A stretch of 64,000 nucleotides of DNA. Source: Azotosporobacter soli (GTDB taxonomy: Bacteria > Bacillota > Negativicutes > SG130). The translations under genes were made by a program, and so were the position numbers. The notes under the pieces were generated by a model. That model worked only from the letters and a program-made list of their open reading frames with translations. It was not told the origin of the DNA and ran no database searches. The first letter of the stretch is position 1, and each line of letters starts with the position of its first letter. Below, piece by piece: positions 1 to 9,979 of the stretch. Location: positions 186,001 to 250,000 of the forward strand of contig NZ_JAUAOA010000002.1 in assembly GCF_030542965.1 (NCBI RefSeq), in the 5' to 3' direction.

Positions 1-420
1 AAAAAAGTCGTCGCCCAAAGCGATCGAACGGATGCCCGCCAAGGCTTCATAAGACTTCGCTTCCCTGCCCCGTTCTTTCACATATAATTGGTCATTCACA
101 TACGCCTGCAGATACCAGCCACGCTCTTTGAAGAGCTGCCTGACCTTCGTCGCCGCTTCGTCTTCGATCGTCTGATGAAAAAGCGTGGCATCCGTTTGCG
201 GATGGCGGATCAGAGCGCCGTTGTAAGTGATGATCGGCACCTGCATCGCCAGCTGTTTCGCATACGGCAGTGCGGAGGAAAACATCCGCCCGGTCGCAAT
301 CGCCACTGCGACGCCTTTTGCCTGTGCGGCCGTCACTGCGGCAAATGTCCTTTCACTGATCGCCAGTTCGCTGTTTAAGAGCGTGTCATCCATGTCAATT
401 GCGATTAATTTGATTTTCAT
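1..420 (-). CDS. Cof-type HAD-superfamily phosphatase (3' part cut by window edge)
   Basis: The first 140 codons read MKIKLIAIDMDDTLLNSELA, a HAD motif I (DxDxT) at residues 9-13 with the aspartate nucleophile and acid/base Asp. Motif II lies in IATGRM, and the ITYNGA segment is typical of the Cof/YidA subgroup with a C2 cap. Such enzymes dephosphorylate sugar phosphates, FMN or PLP in the cytoplasm; the substrate cannot be told from sequence. The ATG at 418-420 is preceded by AGGAGG at good spacing. The gene runs off the left edge, so motifs III and IV are not visible. Confidence 0.85.
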   Translation of the reverse strand, partial: MKIKLIAIDMDDTLLNSELAISERTFAAVTAAQAKGVAVAIATGRMFSSALPYAKQLAMQVPIITYNGALIRHPQTDATLFHQTIEDEAATKVRQLFKERGWYLQAYVNDQLYVKERGREAKSYEALAGIRSIALGDDFF

Positions 421-443
421 CGTGTTCCTCCTAAATAGTGTGT

Positions 444-545
444 GACGAATGGCTATGGGCTATGGGCTTTGGGCCCGTGGCTCGAAGTCGTTCTGCCCAT
501 CCTGCCATTAACTATGCGCCATGCGCTATGAGCCGTCCTGCCATG
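444..545 (+). repeat. Family B heptad repeat, copy B1
   Basis: Intergenic block with seven-base periodicity (GGCTATG, GGCTATG, GGCTTTG, GGCCCGT, GGCTCGA) followed by a TTCTGCCC / CCTGCCATTAAC core. It lies between the HAD gene start and the 3' end of the holin-like gene. Three similar blocks occur near 11.65, 25.95 and 33.85 kb. No protein-coding signal is seen. Confidence 0.7.
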
Positions 546-558
546 TGTCCGTTCAAAC

Positions 559-586
559 TAAAAACAGGCGCCTCGGCGCCTGCTGT
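559..586 (-). terminator. Rho-independent terminator of the 4-TM protein gene
   Basis: CAGGCGCC (565-572) pairs perfectly with GGCGCCTG (575-582) around a two-base loop. On the minus strand it is followed by TTTTTAG. It sits directly at the stop codon of the gene ending at 586. Confidence 0.85.
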
Positions 587-936
587 TATCGGTCTTGTAC
601 AACTTTGCTCAGCGCTGCACTAGAAGCGCTCAGGAGCAGTAGTGCCGCCGCGGCCTGGATCGCGCTGTCCACGCGAAAGCCCGGTAGCAGTTTCATCAGC
701 ATACCAGGAACAATCATATTTACGAGCAACGCCGCGCCAACCAGCCATGCGCCCTTCATCGGCCAGCCTTTACGGGCAAAGACGGGACGCAATATTCCAT
801 TCGCCAGGCCAACAACCAGTGCGGCAACCAGCAAAGCGCCGAGCGTATCGACAAACAGCCCCGGCAATTCGAGCGCGACCAGCATCACCAATAGCGCGAT
901 CGCCAAGATTCGCAGTAAAAACCCGCTCATAATCAA
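586..936 (-). CDS. Phage-holin-family / PF04020-like small membrane protein
   Basis: A 116-residue, very hydrophobic protein with about four membrane helices (roughly residues 6-24, 30-50, 64-84 and 92-112) and short polar linkers such as RPVFARKGWP. The pattern matches the small family annotated as phage holin family protein or PF04020, widespread in bacterial chromosomes and of unknown function; despite the name there is no prophage here. The reported start is TTG at 934-936, six bases from an AGGAGG; an in-frame ATG at 928-930 is twelve bases away and possible. It stands alone, with a terminator at its stop. Confidence 0.7.
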   Translation of the reverse strand: MIMSGFLLRILAIALLVMLVALELPGLFVDTLGALLVAALVVGLANGILRPVFARKGWPMKGAWLVGAALLVNMIVPGMLMKLLPGFRVDSAIQAAAALLLLSASSAALSKVVQDR

Positions 937-1018
937 TGATATCCTCCTTGCACTGCATCAAGCTAGCCCCTATTATACTCTCTCTTGCAGTCCAAGACAA
1001 TGCCTTCTTTGCCAGCAT

Positions 1019-1369
1019 TCATACTTTCTGCAGCCAAATTTCAAGTTCTGCCGCGGCCAGCGCATATTGCCGCCGAACCGGCTCGATCCTCGTCGCCGCA
1101 TCGGCCACATTCTCTGCGTTCGCGAACGCTTCGATCGCCGCCAGTTCACCGGCCAGATCAACCGCTCCCACGTAATGGCTGGAGGATTTGAAACTGTGCG
1201 CAACGCGCTTTAAGTTCAGCGCATCTTCCGTTTCCACAGCCTGCGCCAGTTTAGCCACACAGTCCGAGCCGGCAGCCAGATATTCTCGGACGATCTCCGT
1301 TACGCACGCCTGATCGCCGTCCATCATTTCCAAGAGTTCCTGCAGTTTTTCCACCTGTATGCAGTTCAT
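1019..1369 (-). CDS. Histidine phosphotransfer (HPt) domain protein
   Basis: A stand-alone 116-residue HPt domain. The motif VAHSFKSSSHYVGA carries the phospho-acceptor His at about residue 58, followed by the small-residue helix turn typical of HPt four-helix bundles. It should shuttle phosphate between response-regulator receiver domains. It starts 19 bases after the stop of the REC-PP2C gene and is probably co-transcribed with it. The hybrid kinase at 5.9-9.0 kb has its own HPt, so the natural partner may be the neighbouring receiver domain. No transmembrane segment is seen. Confidence 0.85.
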   Translation of the reverse strand: MNCIQVEKLQELLEMMDGDQACVTEIVREYLAAGSDCVAKLAQAVETEDALNLKRVAHSFKSSSHYVGAVDLAGELAAIEAFANAENVADAATRIEPVRRQYALAAAELEIWLQKV

Positions 1370-1388
1370 CGTCCGCGCCTCCTCCCGA

Positions 1389-2516
1389 TTACTCTAAGCG
1401 CACCAAGGCCATCGCCACATCGTCTTTTAGCTCCGCTTCGGCTAAGAAGGCCTGACGCAAATATTCCAGCACTTCCTTTTCCCGTCCGGGCAACCAGTCC
1501 CTGCAGTCGTGGAGCAAACTCGTCAGGCGACGCTTGACGTCCGCCTGAAACCAATTGCCTTCCGTCAGCAAGCCGTCCGTATATAAAAGCAGCCAGGCAC
1601 CGTCTTTGATCGGGCACGTCTCCTCTTCGTACACGGCTTCGGCAAACAGGCCGAGCGGCAAACTGTCCTGTCCGAGAAAATCAGGCGCCGCGTCTTCTCT
1701 CCACCAGGCAGGATTCGGATGTCCAGCATTGGCATAACGAAATACACCGTCGCTTGCCTGACCGACAAAAGCGGTCAGAAAGACATCGCCTTCTGTCAGA
1801 TGGTGAAAAACCGCATTCATCTGCATTAAGATCTCTGCCGGACTGCCGCCGCGCATCACGCAATGATAAAATTCCAATTTGACCATCGAAGCCACCATCG
1901 CCGAGACCATGCCGTGCCCGGAAACGTCGGCCATCATCACCCAGAACGCGTCGCCGACCTGCAGACAATCGTAGACATCGCCGCCGATCATCTGGCAGGG
2001 CAGGTATAAGCCGACCAGGCTGCCATTTGTGCAAATGCGTTTTTCTTCGCCGACAAGACGTCGCTGAAAAGCAGCAGCCAGGCGCAATTCGCGCGCCACC
2101 AGTTCATTGGCGCGGCGCAACTCCTTTTGCACGCCATAGCTGTCAAGTGCGTTGCGCACTTTTAACGGGATGATGTATTTCATTTGTTCCGGCGTCAAAG
2201 GCTTGGTGAAATAATCATACGCGCCCATGCCGAGCGCCTGATGGATGCTGTCAAGATCCTGCACCGCCGAATGAACGAGAATCGGAATATGCTGCAGGCT
2301 GCGTTTGGCGCGCATCGCCTGCATCACTTGAAAACCGTCCATATCCGGCATCAGCAAATCCAGCATCAGCAAATCGACGTCCTCTTTCTCCATGATCTCC
2401 AATGCTTCACTGCCGCTGGCGGCTTCCAACCAAACCACATCCGGCATCTTGCCGAGCACTTTGATCAAAAGCGTCCGGTTTACCGGCAAATCATCGGCTA
2501 CCAGTACATGCCACAT
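1389..2516 (-). CDS. Response regulator with C-terminal PP2C/SpoIIE-type phosphatase
   Basis: 375 residues. Residues 1-120 form a receiver domain with the acidic pair D8/D9 in VADDLP, phospho-acceptor D53 in LMLDLLMPDMDG and K105 in FTKPL. After a coiled linker (about 115-150), a SpoIIE/RsbU-type Ser/Thr phosphatase domain carries the metal-binding motifs IGGDVYD, ADVSGHGM and YTDGLLTEG and the C-terminal KDDVAM. This architecture usually dephosphorylates an anti-sigma-factor antagonist in a partner-switching pathway. No anti-sigma or STAS partner lies in the window, so the target is unknown. The next gene is an HPt protein. Confidence 0.9.
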   Translation of the reverse strand: MWHVLVADDLPVNRTLLIKVLGKMPDVVWLEAASGSEALEIMEKEDVDLLMLDLLMPDMDGFQVMQAMRAKRSLQHIPILVHSAVQDLDSIHQALGMGAYDYFTKPLTPEQMKYIIPLKVRNALDSYGVQKELRRANELVARELRLAAAFQRRLVGEEKRICTNGSLVGLYLPCQMIGGDVYDCLQVGDAFWVMMADVSGHGMVSAMVASMVKLEFYHCVMRGGSPAEILMQMNAVFHHLTEGDVFLTAFVGQASDGVFRYANAGHPNPAWWREDAAPDFLGQDSLPLGLFAEAVYEEETCPIKDGAWLLLYTDGLLTEGNWFQADVKRRLTSLLHDCRDWLPGREKEVLEYLRQAFLAEAELKDDVAMALVRLE

Positions 2517-2713
2517 TCCTTTCCCTCCAGTACAGCCTGCTCAACGCTTTACCGTCTTTGGCTCCACTATCCTTTCGGGCCGATACTCCAGCGCCGCAGG
2601 AATTTCCTGCCCAGCGCCTTTGCTCTTTCTACAATGATTGTATATTCTCGCCGCGATTCTCATATTCCTTTTTTTAACAAGCGTCCGTCGCGCAGAAAAA
2701 AACGCAGTACCTG

Positions 2714-2888
2714 CGCTCAGAGTGTAGACAATTGAAAAATAGCATGCGATAAAATTAAGGGGCAGAAGGAGTAAAAAAAACGATAACACGAAGAATCGAA
2801 GCGGACCGATCATATCGGCCCGCTGGGAAGAGAGGAAGAAGAATTTAAAAATCCTTCCGCTCTTCCCTTCTTCAACTCTTCGTGTTAA
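2714..2888. repeat. Family A inverted repeat, copy A1 (extended form)
   Basis: Terminal arms TAACACGAAGA (2784-2794) and TCTTCGTGTTAA (2877-2888) enclose a purine-rich then pyrimidine-rich interior with an inner CGGACCGAT/ATCGGCCCG stem. An extra module at 2714-2752 (TCAGAGTGTAGACAATTG...) is shared with copy A7. It occupies most of the gene-free stretch 2517-2951 between the PP2C regulator and the chemoreceptor stop. The open frame crossing it is repeat sequence, not a believable gene. Confidence 0.8.
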
Positions 2889-2951
2889 AAACGCCCCACT
2901 TGATTGCGTTTTGGCGAAAGTCTCAAAGCACAGCATCTGCGCTTTTTTCGT

Positions 2952-4649
2952 TCATATTTTAAAACGCGCCGCCTGTTGCGCCAGTTCTCTTGCCAGGTTT
3001 TCCAGATCGACCGCGCTACGGTCGATGCCGTGCATGCCGGCTGCCTGTTCTTGCGCTGCTGCGGCAACGGCCTGTGAATTCGAGGATGTACCTTCGGCAA
3101 TGCCGCTGATCGACTCAATGCCATGTACCATCTGCTGCGTGCCGCGCGCCGTCTCTTCCATCGCCTCGGCGATGCTGCGAATGCCCTGCTGCACGGTCGC
3201 CAGTTTCTCTTGAATGGAGGAAAAGCCTTGCCGCGTGCTGTCCGCAGCCTCGCGCCCTCTGGCCGCTTCCTGGTTGGCATCGCCGACCGCAACGGCAGCC
3301 CGGCCGATTTCATCGCCCATTACGCCAATGATCCCGGTGATGTCTTCCGTCGCCTTGGCGCTTTGTTCCGCCAGTTTGCGCACCTCTTCCGCCACGACCG
3401 CAAAGCCGCGTCCGGCCTCACCGGCCCGCGCCGCCTCGATCGCGGCATTGAGCGCGAGAAGATTCGTCTGCGCCGCGATCGAACTGATCACGCCAACGAT
3501 GCCTTTGATCTGCTCCGAGCCTTGAACCAGGTGATCGGTCACTTCGGTGATATTGCCCATTGCCTGACCAATCGAAGCGTTCTGTTTCACCACCTGCTCG
3601 AGCAGCGCCATTCCCTGGTTCGTTTCACCAACGGCGATTTCCGTGCTGCCGCTCACTTCCGCCGCGCTGGCGCTGATCGCCTGCGCATTGGCCGATATTT
3701 CCTGCACCGTCGCCGACAAACCGGCGAGGCTGTTCGTATTTTGCGCGACGCCGCCGGCGATTTCCGTCACGCTTTGCGCAACGGTATCGACCGCCTTCAA
3801 TTGTTCGGCAACCGCCTGCGACAACATTTCGCTCGCACCGGCCAGCGACTGGCTGCCTTGGTTGACGCCGCCGACAAAACGGCGCAGTTCGCGTTGCACA
3901 TCCTGCAGCGCAGCGGCCATATCGCCGATCTCATCGTTCAGCGCTGCCCGATGGCTGTCCTGCGATAAATCAAGCAAACTGACGCGATGCAGATCGTTCT
4001 TCAGTTTCTCCAAACGACCGGCCGTACGTTTGCTGTAGAAATAGACGATCAAAATCACCAAGAGCAAGATCATCACCGCCGCCGCGACGGCCAGGCGCAC
4101 GCTCGTCCGGCTGTTTTCCACCAGCTGATTGGCGCCCGTTTCCATATACTGTTCCTGCAGCTGCGTCAGGACCGAGAATTGATCATCGATCTCCTTGACC
4201 AGTTTTCGCCCCTGCGCCGTCATGGCGGTCAGACCCGGATCATTCTTCTGCTTCGCGACGATCAGTCGCTCACCCAGATCAATATAGTCCGCCACCAGTT
4301 TTTGCAGCTTCTTCGAGGCTTCGACCGTGTCCGGCTGCTTTGAATTTTCCTGGAAGAGCTTCACATTATCAAAACTCTTTTTGATATTATCACGGTAGCC
4401 TTGCGCATATGCCGCGCCATCCGGATAAAACAAGAAGCCTCGCATATCCAGCAAAGCCCGCGTAAAATCGGTATGCGCGCTCTTAACGAGCGACAAACGA
4501 GCCGCCGTGTGTTTCAGCAGATTCTCCCCTTGCGCACTACTTCCCTGCAGCTGGTAAAGACTAAAACCCAATACGCCCAACAATAAAACCGCTACCAAGG
4601 AAAACATACAGGCCAATTGCAGCGCCATCGGCATCCGACGTGTCGACAA
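2952..4649 (-). CDS. Methyl-accepting chemotaxis protein
   Basis: 565 residues. TM1 is about residues 9-31 and TM2 about 183-205, bracketing an extracytoplasmic helical sensor of four-helix-bundle type ([16 protein letters not shown] and following). A HAMP segment follows, then a long coiled-coil signalling domain whose hairpin tip contains [20 protein letters not shown], the CheA/CheW-contact signature. No C-terminal CheR-tethering pentapeptide is seen. The ligand is unknown; small-molecule or redox cues are usual for this sensor fold. The start is TTG at 4647-4649 with GGAGGG seven bases upstream; an internal ATG five codons later is an alternative. Monocistronic. Confidence 0.93.
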   Translation of the reverse strand: MSTRRMPMALQLACMFSLVAVLLLGVLGFSLYQLQGSSAQGENLLKHTAARLSLVKSAHTDFTRALLDMRGFLFYPDGAAYAQGYRDNIKKSFDNVKLFQENSKQPDTVEASKKLQKLVADYIDLGERLIVAKQKNDPGLTAMTAQGRKLVKEIDDQFSVLTQLQEQYMETGANQLVENSRTSVRLAVAAAVMILLLVILIVYFYSKRTAGRLEKLKNDLHRVSLLDLSQDSHRAALNDEIGDMAAALQDVQRELRRFVGGVNQGSQSLAGASEMLSQAVAEQLKAVDTVAQSVTEIAGGVAQNTNSLAGLSATVQEISANAQAISASAAEVSGSTEIAVGETNQGMALLEQVVKQNASIGQAMGNITEVTDHLVQGSEQIKGIVGVISSIAAQTNLLALNAAIEAARAGEAGRGFAVVAEEVRKLAEQSAKATEDITGIIGVMGDEIGRAAVAVGDANQEAARGREAADSTRQGFSSIQEKLATVQQGIRSIAEAMEETARGTQQMVHGIESISGIAEGTSSNSQAVAAAAQEQAAGMHGIDRSAVDLENLARELAQQAARFKI

Positions 4650-4756
4650 AAGAATTCCCTCCCCATCCCTCTGACCTTATTGTCAGAAAAAACATTACTT
4701 TCTTATTTTACGACATTTTTTTCTAAAAAGCGACACGTTTTTCTCCGCTTTCATAA

Positions 4757-4793
4757 ATAAAAAACGGAGCGACCGCAGTCGCCCCGTTTTTTC
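4757..4793. terminator. Terminator downstream of mdh
   Basis: AAAAACGG-A-GCGAC and GTCGC-CCCGTTTTTT form a stem around CGCA, flanked by A/T runs on both sides, so it can work in either direction. On the minus strand it follows the mdh stop at 4810. Confidence 0.8.
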
Positions 4794-4809
4794 ACTTCGT
4801 CAGCCTGAC

Positions 4810-5748
4810 TTAGATCACTTTCATGTCGGCCAGGACCTGGTTCATTTTGCGAACCGCATCGGCGCTCTTATTGAACTCGGCTTGTTCTTCCGCGTTCAGT
4901 TTGAAATCGACGATTTCTTCGCAGCCGTTCTTGCCGATAACGACAGGAACGCCCAGGCAGATATCTTTTTGGCCATATTCGCCATCCAATGCTACGCAGC
5001 AAGGATATACTTTCTTTTCATCGCGTACGATCGCTTCGACCAGCAACGCACCGGCAGCGCCAGGAGCATACCAGGCAGACGTTCCGAGCAGACCGGTCAG
5101 CGTAGCGCCGCCGACCATCGTGTCAGCCGCCACTTTTTTCAGGCAATCGGCAGACAAGAGCTGAGCAGCCGGGATGCCTGCACGGGTAGCAAAGCGAGTC
5201 AACGGAATCATCGTAGTGTCGCCATGGCCGCCGATTACGACGCCTTGTACATCACTGGACGGGCATTCCATCGCTTGGCTGAGATAATATTTGAAGCGGG
5301 AGCTGTCCAAAATGCCGCCCATACCGATGATGCGGTTTTTAGGCAGTCCGCTGGCTTTCAACGCCAAATAAGTCATCGTGTCCATCGGATTGCTGATGAT
5401 GACGAAGATTGCATCCGGGGAATACTTCAGGATGTTTTCGACAACGCCTTTTACGATACCAGCATTCGTGCCGATGAGTTCTTCGCGGGTCATGCCCGGT
5501 TTGCGGGGAATACCGGAGGTGATCACGACTACATTCGAGCCAGCCGTTTTGCTGTAATCGTTAGTGCTGCCGCTTACGCGGCTGTCGAAACCAAGCAATG
5601 CCGACGTTTGCATCATGTCCATCGCTTTGCCTTCAGCTACGCCTTCCTTGATGTCCAAGAGCACCAATTCGCTAGCTAATTCTCTCTGCGCAATGACGTT
5701 TGCACAAGTTGCACCGACATTGCCTGCACCTACAACGGTAATTTTCAT
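4810..5748 (-). CDS. mdh: Malate dehydrogenase (NAD-dependent, LDH-like type)
   Basis: 312 residues, usual for the family. The N-terminal Rossmann motif is VVGAGNVGA. The substrate loop IPRKPGMTREELIGTN carries the arginines that select a dicarboxylate, which argues for malate rather than lactate. The catalytic pair is Asp in ILDSSRF and His in GGHGDTTM. It interconverts malate and oxaloacetate in the cytoplasm, here probably in a reductive branch toward fumarate and succinate or in anaplerosis. Monocistronic, with a good RBS (AGGAGG) before the ATG and a terminator just after the stop. Confidence 0.95.
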   Translation of the reverse strand: MKITVVGAGNVGATCANVIAQRELASELVLLDIKEGVAEGKAMDMMQTSALLGFDSRVSGSTNDYSKTAGSNVVVITSGIPRKPGMTREELIGTNAGIVKGVVENILKYSPDAIFVIISNPMDTMTYLALKASGLPKNRIIGMGGILDSSRFKYYLSQAMECPSSDVQGVVIGGHGDTTMIPLTRFATRAGIPAAQLLSADCLKKVAADTMVGGATLTGLLGTSAWYAPGAAGALLVEAIVRDEKKVYPCCVALDGEYGQKDICLGVPVVIGKNGCEEIVDFKLNAEEQAEFNKSADAVRKMNQVLADMKVI

Positions 5749-5883
5749 TCTGACATCCTCCTCTTAAATCGAATTCAAAATAGAGTATATAGATGTGAAC
5801 CCAACTCAAATTATATCCTTGCCTTTCCGCTTTGTACAGGGGCAAGTGAAATTTATTACGAACCGTTCAAATAGCAAGATTCG

Positions 5884-8800
5884 TCACTCAATTCCGACAT
5901 TTCTTCCGCTTCCCGCCGCCTCTTGCGCGGCGATTCCTGCGAGACATTCTTTCAACTTCGCCGTCAGCGCCGGAATTTTTTCCACTTCGCCGCCCTCGAT
6001 CGATGTTTCCGCCGTTTTTGCCATTTCGGCGACTTCATCAATGCGCAAACTGGCCGCGGCTCCCTTTATCTTGTGCAATATCGCCTTTGCCTCCGGCTGC
6101 TGCTGCGCCGCCAACACGGTCTCCAGCTCCGTGAGCAATGCCGCGATGCCGGGCAGCCCCTCGCGCAAAAGTTCCGTCGCGGTTTCCTTTTCGAAACCGA
6201 CTTCCGTCATCAGACGTTCCACGGCCGCCTCATATTCGTTTGCCGCGCTCGGTTCGCCACAGGAGGCGGAGTAGCGAAGGATTACGCTTAATAAGCGCTC
6301 CACTTCCAGCGGTTTGCTCAAATAATCGTCCATCCCGGCCGCCCGGCATTTTTCGGCCTCGCCGGCCATCGCATTCGCAGTCAGCGCAATGATCGGCGTA
6401 TGCCGCGCGCTGCCTTCCGCCGCACGGATGCGCCGCGTCGCTTCGTAGCCATCGAGCAGCGGCATCTGACAATCCATGAATACCATGTCATACGACTTGG
6501 CCAGGCAAGCGCGCAGCGCTTCTTCACCATTGACCGCGATATCACAGCGCAGCCCTTTCAAGCGCAAAAGGCGGATGAAGAATTTTCGGTTGACCTCGTT
6601 GTCCTCGACCAGTAAAATCTTAAGCCGCTTGTTAAAGACGACTTCCTGCACGGAATGGCGCGTGACGAACGGAACGCTTTCCTTCGCTCCCGCGCTGCGG
6701 CCTTGCAGAACCATCGCCATACAGTCGAGCAGCTCTCTGCGCCGATAAGGCTTGGCCAAATAACTGGAAAAGCCTTTTTCCTGCGCCTTTTTCGCTTCTC
6801 CCTTTACTGCCGCAGACGTCAAGAGGATTCTTGGAATGTCACGCGTCCCCGGAATCATCTTCAGCATAGCCGCCAATTCATAGCCGTTCATGCCCGGCAT
6901 ATTGGCATCGATCAAAAACAGATCGCACGCCAGCTCTCCGTCCTGGCCGATAGCGGCAATCGCCGCGGCCGCGCTGTTAGCTTCGCTCGCTTCACACGCT
7001 ACATCCTTGAGGTACATTTTGACAATGCCCCGATTAGTCGCATTGTCGTCAACCACCATGATTTTCTTGCCTTGCAAGACGGCATAGTCCAGTTCGCACG
7101 CTGCCACCTGATTGGCGGCAGGCGGCAAACGGAGGCTGAAACTGAAGCGGCTGCCGCGTCCGAGCTGGCTTTGCACCTCGATTTCGCCGCCCATCAGCTC
7201 GACGATGTTTTTGCAGATCGTCAGTCCCAAACCGGTCCCCCCGTAATAACGCGTTGCCGAACTGTTCCCTTGTACAAACGGCCTGAACAGTTTTTGCAGC
7301 GTCGGCCCGTCAATGCCGATTCCGGTATCCTGTACAGCAAAACGGATTCGCTCCGCATCACGCTCGACTTCCAGCGTGACTTCGCCAAAATCGGTAAATT
7401 TTACGGCATTGCCGATCAGATTGATGATCACCTGCTTCAACCGCGTCGGATCGCCGCTGACAAATTGCGGCACATCGCCTTTGATCAGAAGATTGAGCTC
7501 GAGCTTTTTTTCTCTGGCGCGGGCAACCAGCGGCAGCACCGCCCCTTCGACCGTCGCCCGCAAATCAAAATCAATCTCTTCCAGTTCCATTTTTCCGGCT
7601 TCGATCTTTGACAGATCCAAAATATCGTTGATGATCGCAAGCAAGGTATCGGTCGAAGCTTCCATCGTCCGCACATATTCCGCCTGTTCCTCTGAAAGCG
7701 GCGTATCCGCCAGCAGTTGCATGAAACCGAGGATACCGTTCATCGGCGTTCTGATCTCATGGCTCATATTGGCGAGAAAATAACTTTTCTCAATATTGGC
7801 GGCCTCCGCCTGGAGCGCTAATTCTTTCGCCTGGCAGGCCGCTTCATTCAACTGACGGTTGCTGGCCTTCAGCTCCCGCTCCCGGCGGACAAGTTCCTCC
7901 AACAGCGCATTCACCGCATTGCGCAGCATTTCAAGTTCTGGAATATCGTTCGCGCTAAAACGCTGTTGGCGATCCGCCCCAGGCTGCGCCATTTTATGGA
8001 TCTTCAGCGTCAGTTCGGCCAAGGGCTGCGCAATTCCGGCGCCGATTTTCTGCGCCAGCCCGACGCTAAAGAGCAGCACAAGCAGCATCGCCGTCAAGTA
8101 ATAATTCATGAAATTCCGGATCGGTTGGTACGCTTCCTCGAGAGGATAATTGGCCGCCAGGATCCAACCGGTCGTCGGCAGGCGTTTAAAAGAAGCCAGC
8201 ATCGGCACGCCATTGGAATTGATCGTTTCGCCCGATCCCTCAAAACCGAGCAGCGCCTTGTCAAACAACTCATTTTTCCCCGCTGCGGCATCCTGTTTCA
8301 TGATGCGCGACATCTCCGGATGCATGATCAACGTCCGATCCGGCGCAAACATATACAAATAGCCCGTTTCTCCATCCTTCGTCGCCCGCACAACATCAAA
8401 AAAGCCGCTTTTGTTGTAAAGATCGATTGCGCCGCCAAGCAGTCCCAGCACTTCGCCCTGCGCATCATAAATCGGCGCTGTCATCATGATGACCGGATTG
8501 TCGTTCACTACTGTCTGAAATGGCGCGCTGACATAAGGCTTTCCGCTTTGCATACTCTCTTTAAAATACTCACGGTAGGCATACGATTTACCGTAAATCT
8601 CCGGCCTGGCCGGTGACGCCGAAATTAAGACGCCATTTTTATCCAGCAGGATCATACTGTGCGTGAACACCGTCCGAATGCCGGTACGATTATCAAGCCA
8701 CGTCTGCGCTTTTGCCGGATTGGTTATGACATCTCTCGGCGCAACGGCGGCCACATTGCTTAAACTCTCCAAAGAAACGGAAATATCCGTATCGACGCCT

Positions 8801-8967
8801 TGCGCCATACTGGAGACCAGTGCAAATTGCTGCTGCAGGATCAATTGCTTTGCCGAATGCCAAAAGTAGGCGTAGGTTCCGCCGGCAATCGCCAACAATA
8901 ATGCGGTCACCAAAAAACTGATGCTCCAGATCAGGCGTTGGCGGATGCTGCTTTTCACTTTGCCCAT
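5884..8967 (-). CDS. Membrane hybrid sensor histidine kinase with two receivers and an HPt
   Basis: 1027 residues. TM1 is about 14-34; a large extracytoplasmic dCache-like sensor spans about 40-275 ([19 protein letters not shown] is typical); TM2 is about 283-303, followed by a HAMP-like linker. The HisKA domain has [19 protein letters not shown] (His about 405); HATPase N, G1 and G2 boxes follow ([25 protein letters not shown]). REC1 ([19 protein letters not shown]) and REC2 ([24 protein letters not shown]) are both intact. A C-terminal HPt has [12 protein letters not shown]. All phosphorelay residues are present, as in BarA/ArcB-like kinases. The output regulator is unknown. Monocistronic. 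Confidence 0.93.
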   Translation of the reverse strand: MGKVKSSIRQRLIWSISFLVTALLLAIAGGTYAYFWHSAKQLILQQQFALVSSMAQGVDTDISVSLESLSNVAAVAPRDVITNPAKAQTWLDNRTGIRTVFTHSMILLDKNGVLISASPARPEIYGKSYAYREYFKESMQSGKPYVSAPFQTVVNDNPVIMMTAPIYDAQGEVLGLLGGAIDLYNKSGFFDVVRATKDGETGYLYMFAPDRTLIMHPEMSRIMKQDAAAGKNELFDKALLGFEGSGETINSNGVPMLASFKRLPTTGWILAANYPLEEAYQPIRNFMNYYLTAMLLVLLFSVGLAQKIGAGIAQPLAELTLKIHKMAQPGADRQQRFSANDIPELEMLRNAVNALLEELVRRERELKASNRQLNEAACQAKELALQAEAANIEKSYFLANMSHEIRTPMNGILGFMQLLADTPLSEEQAEYVRTMEASTDTLLAIINDILDLSKIEAGKMELEEIDFDLRATVEGAVLPLVARAREKKLELNLLIKGDVPQFVSGDPTRLKQVIINLIGNAVKFTDFGEVTLEVERDAERIRFAVQDTGIGIDGPTLQKLFRPFVQGNSSATRYYGGTGLGLTICKNIVELMGGEIEVQSQLGRGSRFSFSLRLPPAANQVAACELDYAVLQGKKIMVVDDNATNRGIVKMYLKDVACEASEANSAAAAIAAIGQDGELACDLFLIDANMPGMNGYELAAMLKMIPGTRDIPRILLTSAAVKGEAKKAQEKGFSSYLAKPYRRRELLDCMAMVLQGRSAGAKESVPFVTRHSVQEVVFNKRLKILLVEDNEVNRKFFIRLLRLKGLRCDIAVNGEEALRACLAKSYDMVFMDCQMPLLDGYEATRRIRAAEGSARHTPIIALTANAMAGEAEKCRAAGMDDYLSKPLEVERLLSVILRYSASCGEPSAANEYEAAVERLMTEVGFEKETATELLREGLPGIAALLTELETVLAAQQQPEAKAILHKIKGAAASLRIDEVAEMAKTAETSIEGGEVEKIPALTAKLKECLAGIAAQEAAGSGRNVGIE

Positions 8968-9080
8968 CTCGTCGCCTCCTTACTCCGGCTTTAGCCGACC
9001 ATTCAACGCATCTCTTTGTGTTTTTCTATATTATTCCAATTTCCCCTGCTCTTTTCGTTCCGCTAATTGCAAAAGCAATA

Positions 9081-9104
9081 AAAAAAAGAGCCCCGAAGGG
9101 CTCT
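9081..9104 (-). terminator. Terminator of the first zinc-ribbon gene
   Basis: AGAGCCC (9087-9093) and GGGCTCT (9098-9104) around CGAA, followed by a T-run on the minus strand; 14 bases after the stop at 9118. Confidence 0.88.
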
Positions 9105-9117
9105 GTTTTGCTAAATC

Positions 9118-9399
9118 TTAACGACCTTTGCTGAAGCAATCGCGGCAGTATACCGGACGATCGCTGCTCGGACGGAAAGGCACTTGGGTGTTCACACCGC
9201 AAGCGGCGCAAACGACATCATGCATTTCACGTTGACGGCCAGCGTCGCCACCAGTGCGTTGCTTGCGAGCTGCACGGCAAGTCGGGCAACGGCCCGGCTC
9301 ATTAGCGAAACCTTTTTCAGCGTAGAACGCTTGTTCGGATGCGGAGAAAATGAATTCCACACCACACTCTTTACAGGTCATTGTTTTGTCTTCGTACAT
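9118..9399 (-). CDS. Small zinc-ribbon protein, paralogue 1
   Basis: 93 residues with four Cys pairs: CKECG, CPTCR, CAACG and CRDCF. The first pair is followed by VEFIFSASEQAFYAEKGF and the last ends a VPFRPSSDRPVYC motif, a family often annotated as zinc-ribbon domain or probable zinc-binding protein. Function is unknown; nucleic-acid binding or a redox/chaperone role are guesses. The ATG at 9397-9399 has AGGAGGAG seven bases upstream and is preferred over the TTG two codons earlier. A close paralogue lies at 45.4-45.7 kb. A TTTACA-16-TATACT promoter candidate lies at 9529-9556. Confidence 0.85.
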   Translation of the reverse strand: MYEDKTMTCKECGVEFIFSASEQAFYAEKGFANEPGRCPTCRAARKQRTGGDAGRQREMHDVVCAACGVNTQVPFRPSSDRPVYCRDCFSKGR

Positions 9400-9528
9400 G
9401 TTCAAACTCCTCCTCAGGACAAATATTGGGCCAGAACGGTTTGGAGTCCACTACGTCCCATGCCAAGGACTTCTCTTGAGCAGGAGCATAAGTTAGCTCG
9501 CGAAACCAATTTTCATGGCTACACCTCT

Positions 9529-9556
9529 AGTATATCTATTTTTATATAAATGTAAA
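9529..9556 (-). promoter_or_regulatory. Promoter candidate for zinc-ribbon gene 1
   Basis: On the minus strand, TTTACA (9551-9556) is 16 bases from TATACT (9529-9534). Transcription from here would give a leader of roughly 120 nt. An 8-codon ORF (MKIGFAS, 9493-9516) begins almost at the predicted start site. Confidence 0.45.
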
Positions 9557-9692
9557 GAGGAAAAATTCTGTATAAACAACGCTCCAAAATTCACAAAACA
9601 AATGGATTTTATTCCACTTCCAGTGTACATTCGCGTTGTCGAATATTTTTCAGCGCCTTCGCTGCTCCTACGGATCGGAACTGCAAAAGAGC

Positions 9693-9731
9693 ATAAAAAA
9701 CACGCGGAGACGATTGTCATTCGCGTGTTCA
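9693..9731 (-). terminator. Terminator of the rubredoxin gene
   Basis: AACACGCG (9699-9706) pairs with CGCGTGTT (9722-9729). On the minus strand the hairpin ends in TTTTTTA. It lies just after the rubredoxin stop. Confidence 0.8.
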
Positions 9732-9737
9732 CACTTC

Positions 9738-9896
9738 TTATTGCTTTTCGAACTGATCCTTGCCAACGCCACAGAGAGGGCAGACCCAGTTATCAGGAAT
9801 ATCGGCAAATTTGGTTCCCGCTGCAATACCGCTGTCCGGATCGCCGACCTCTTCGTCATAGACATAGCCGCATACTACACATACCCATTTTTCCAT
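9738..9896 (-). CDS. Rubredoxin
   Basis: A 52-residue ORF beginning [20 protein letters not shown], with the two metal-binding knuckles CVVCGY and CPLCGVGK that hold one Fe(Cys)4 centre. The conserved aromatic residues (W4, Y11, Y13, F30, W37) of the rubredoxin core are present. It is a cytoplasmic one-electron carrier, in anaerobes often serving superoxide reductase, rubrerythrin or flavodiiron proteins; none of these lies in the window. GAGGAG lies eight bases before the ATG at 9894-9896 and a strong terminator follows, so it is probably monocistronic. Confidence 0.95.
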   Translation of the reverse strand: MEKWVCVVCGYVYDEEVGDPDSGIAAGTKFADIPDNWVCPLCGVGKDQFEKQ

Positions 9897-9979
9897 TTGC
9901 TTCGCTCCTCTTCATTTTTTTACTGGCTCCATTTTACCATAATCAATAAACATTCGCAACTAACATTCTGTATCTTTTT

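Noticed and set aside
586-936. Prophage remnant suggested by the holin-like protein
   Set aside because: No other phage genes, integrase or att-like repeats are nearby; the family is common in chromosomes outside prophages.
2541-2936. 131-codon minus-strand ORF between the PP2C regulator and the chemoreceptor
   Set aside because: It runs through repeat A1 and its flank; no RBS, poly-Phe/Leu composition, and its YFSIVYTLSAG segment recurs only because the repeat does (copy A7).
5795-8616. Long plus-strand ORFs across the hybrid histidine kinase and other minus-strand genes
   Set aside because: They mirror well-supported minus-strand genes, lack RBS sites and are Arg/His/Phe-rich shadow translations.
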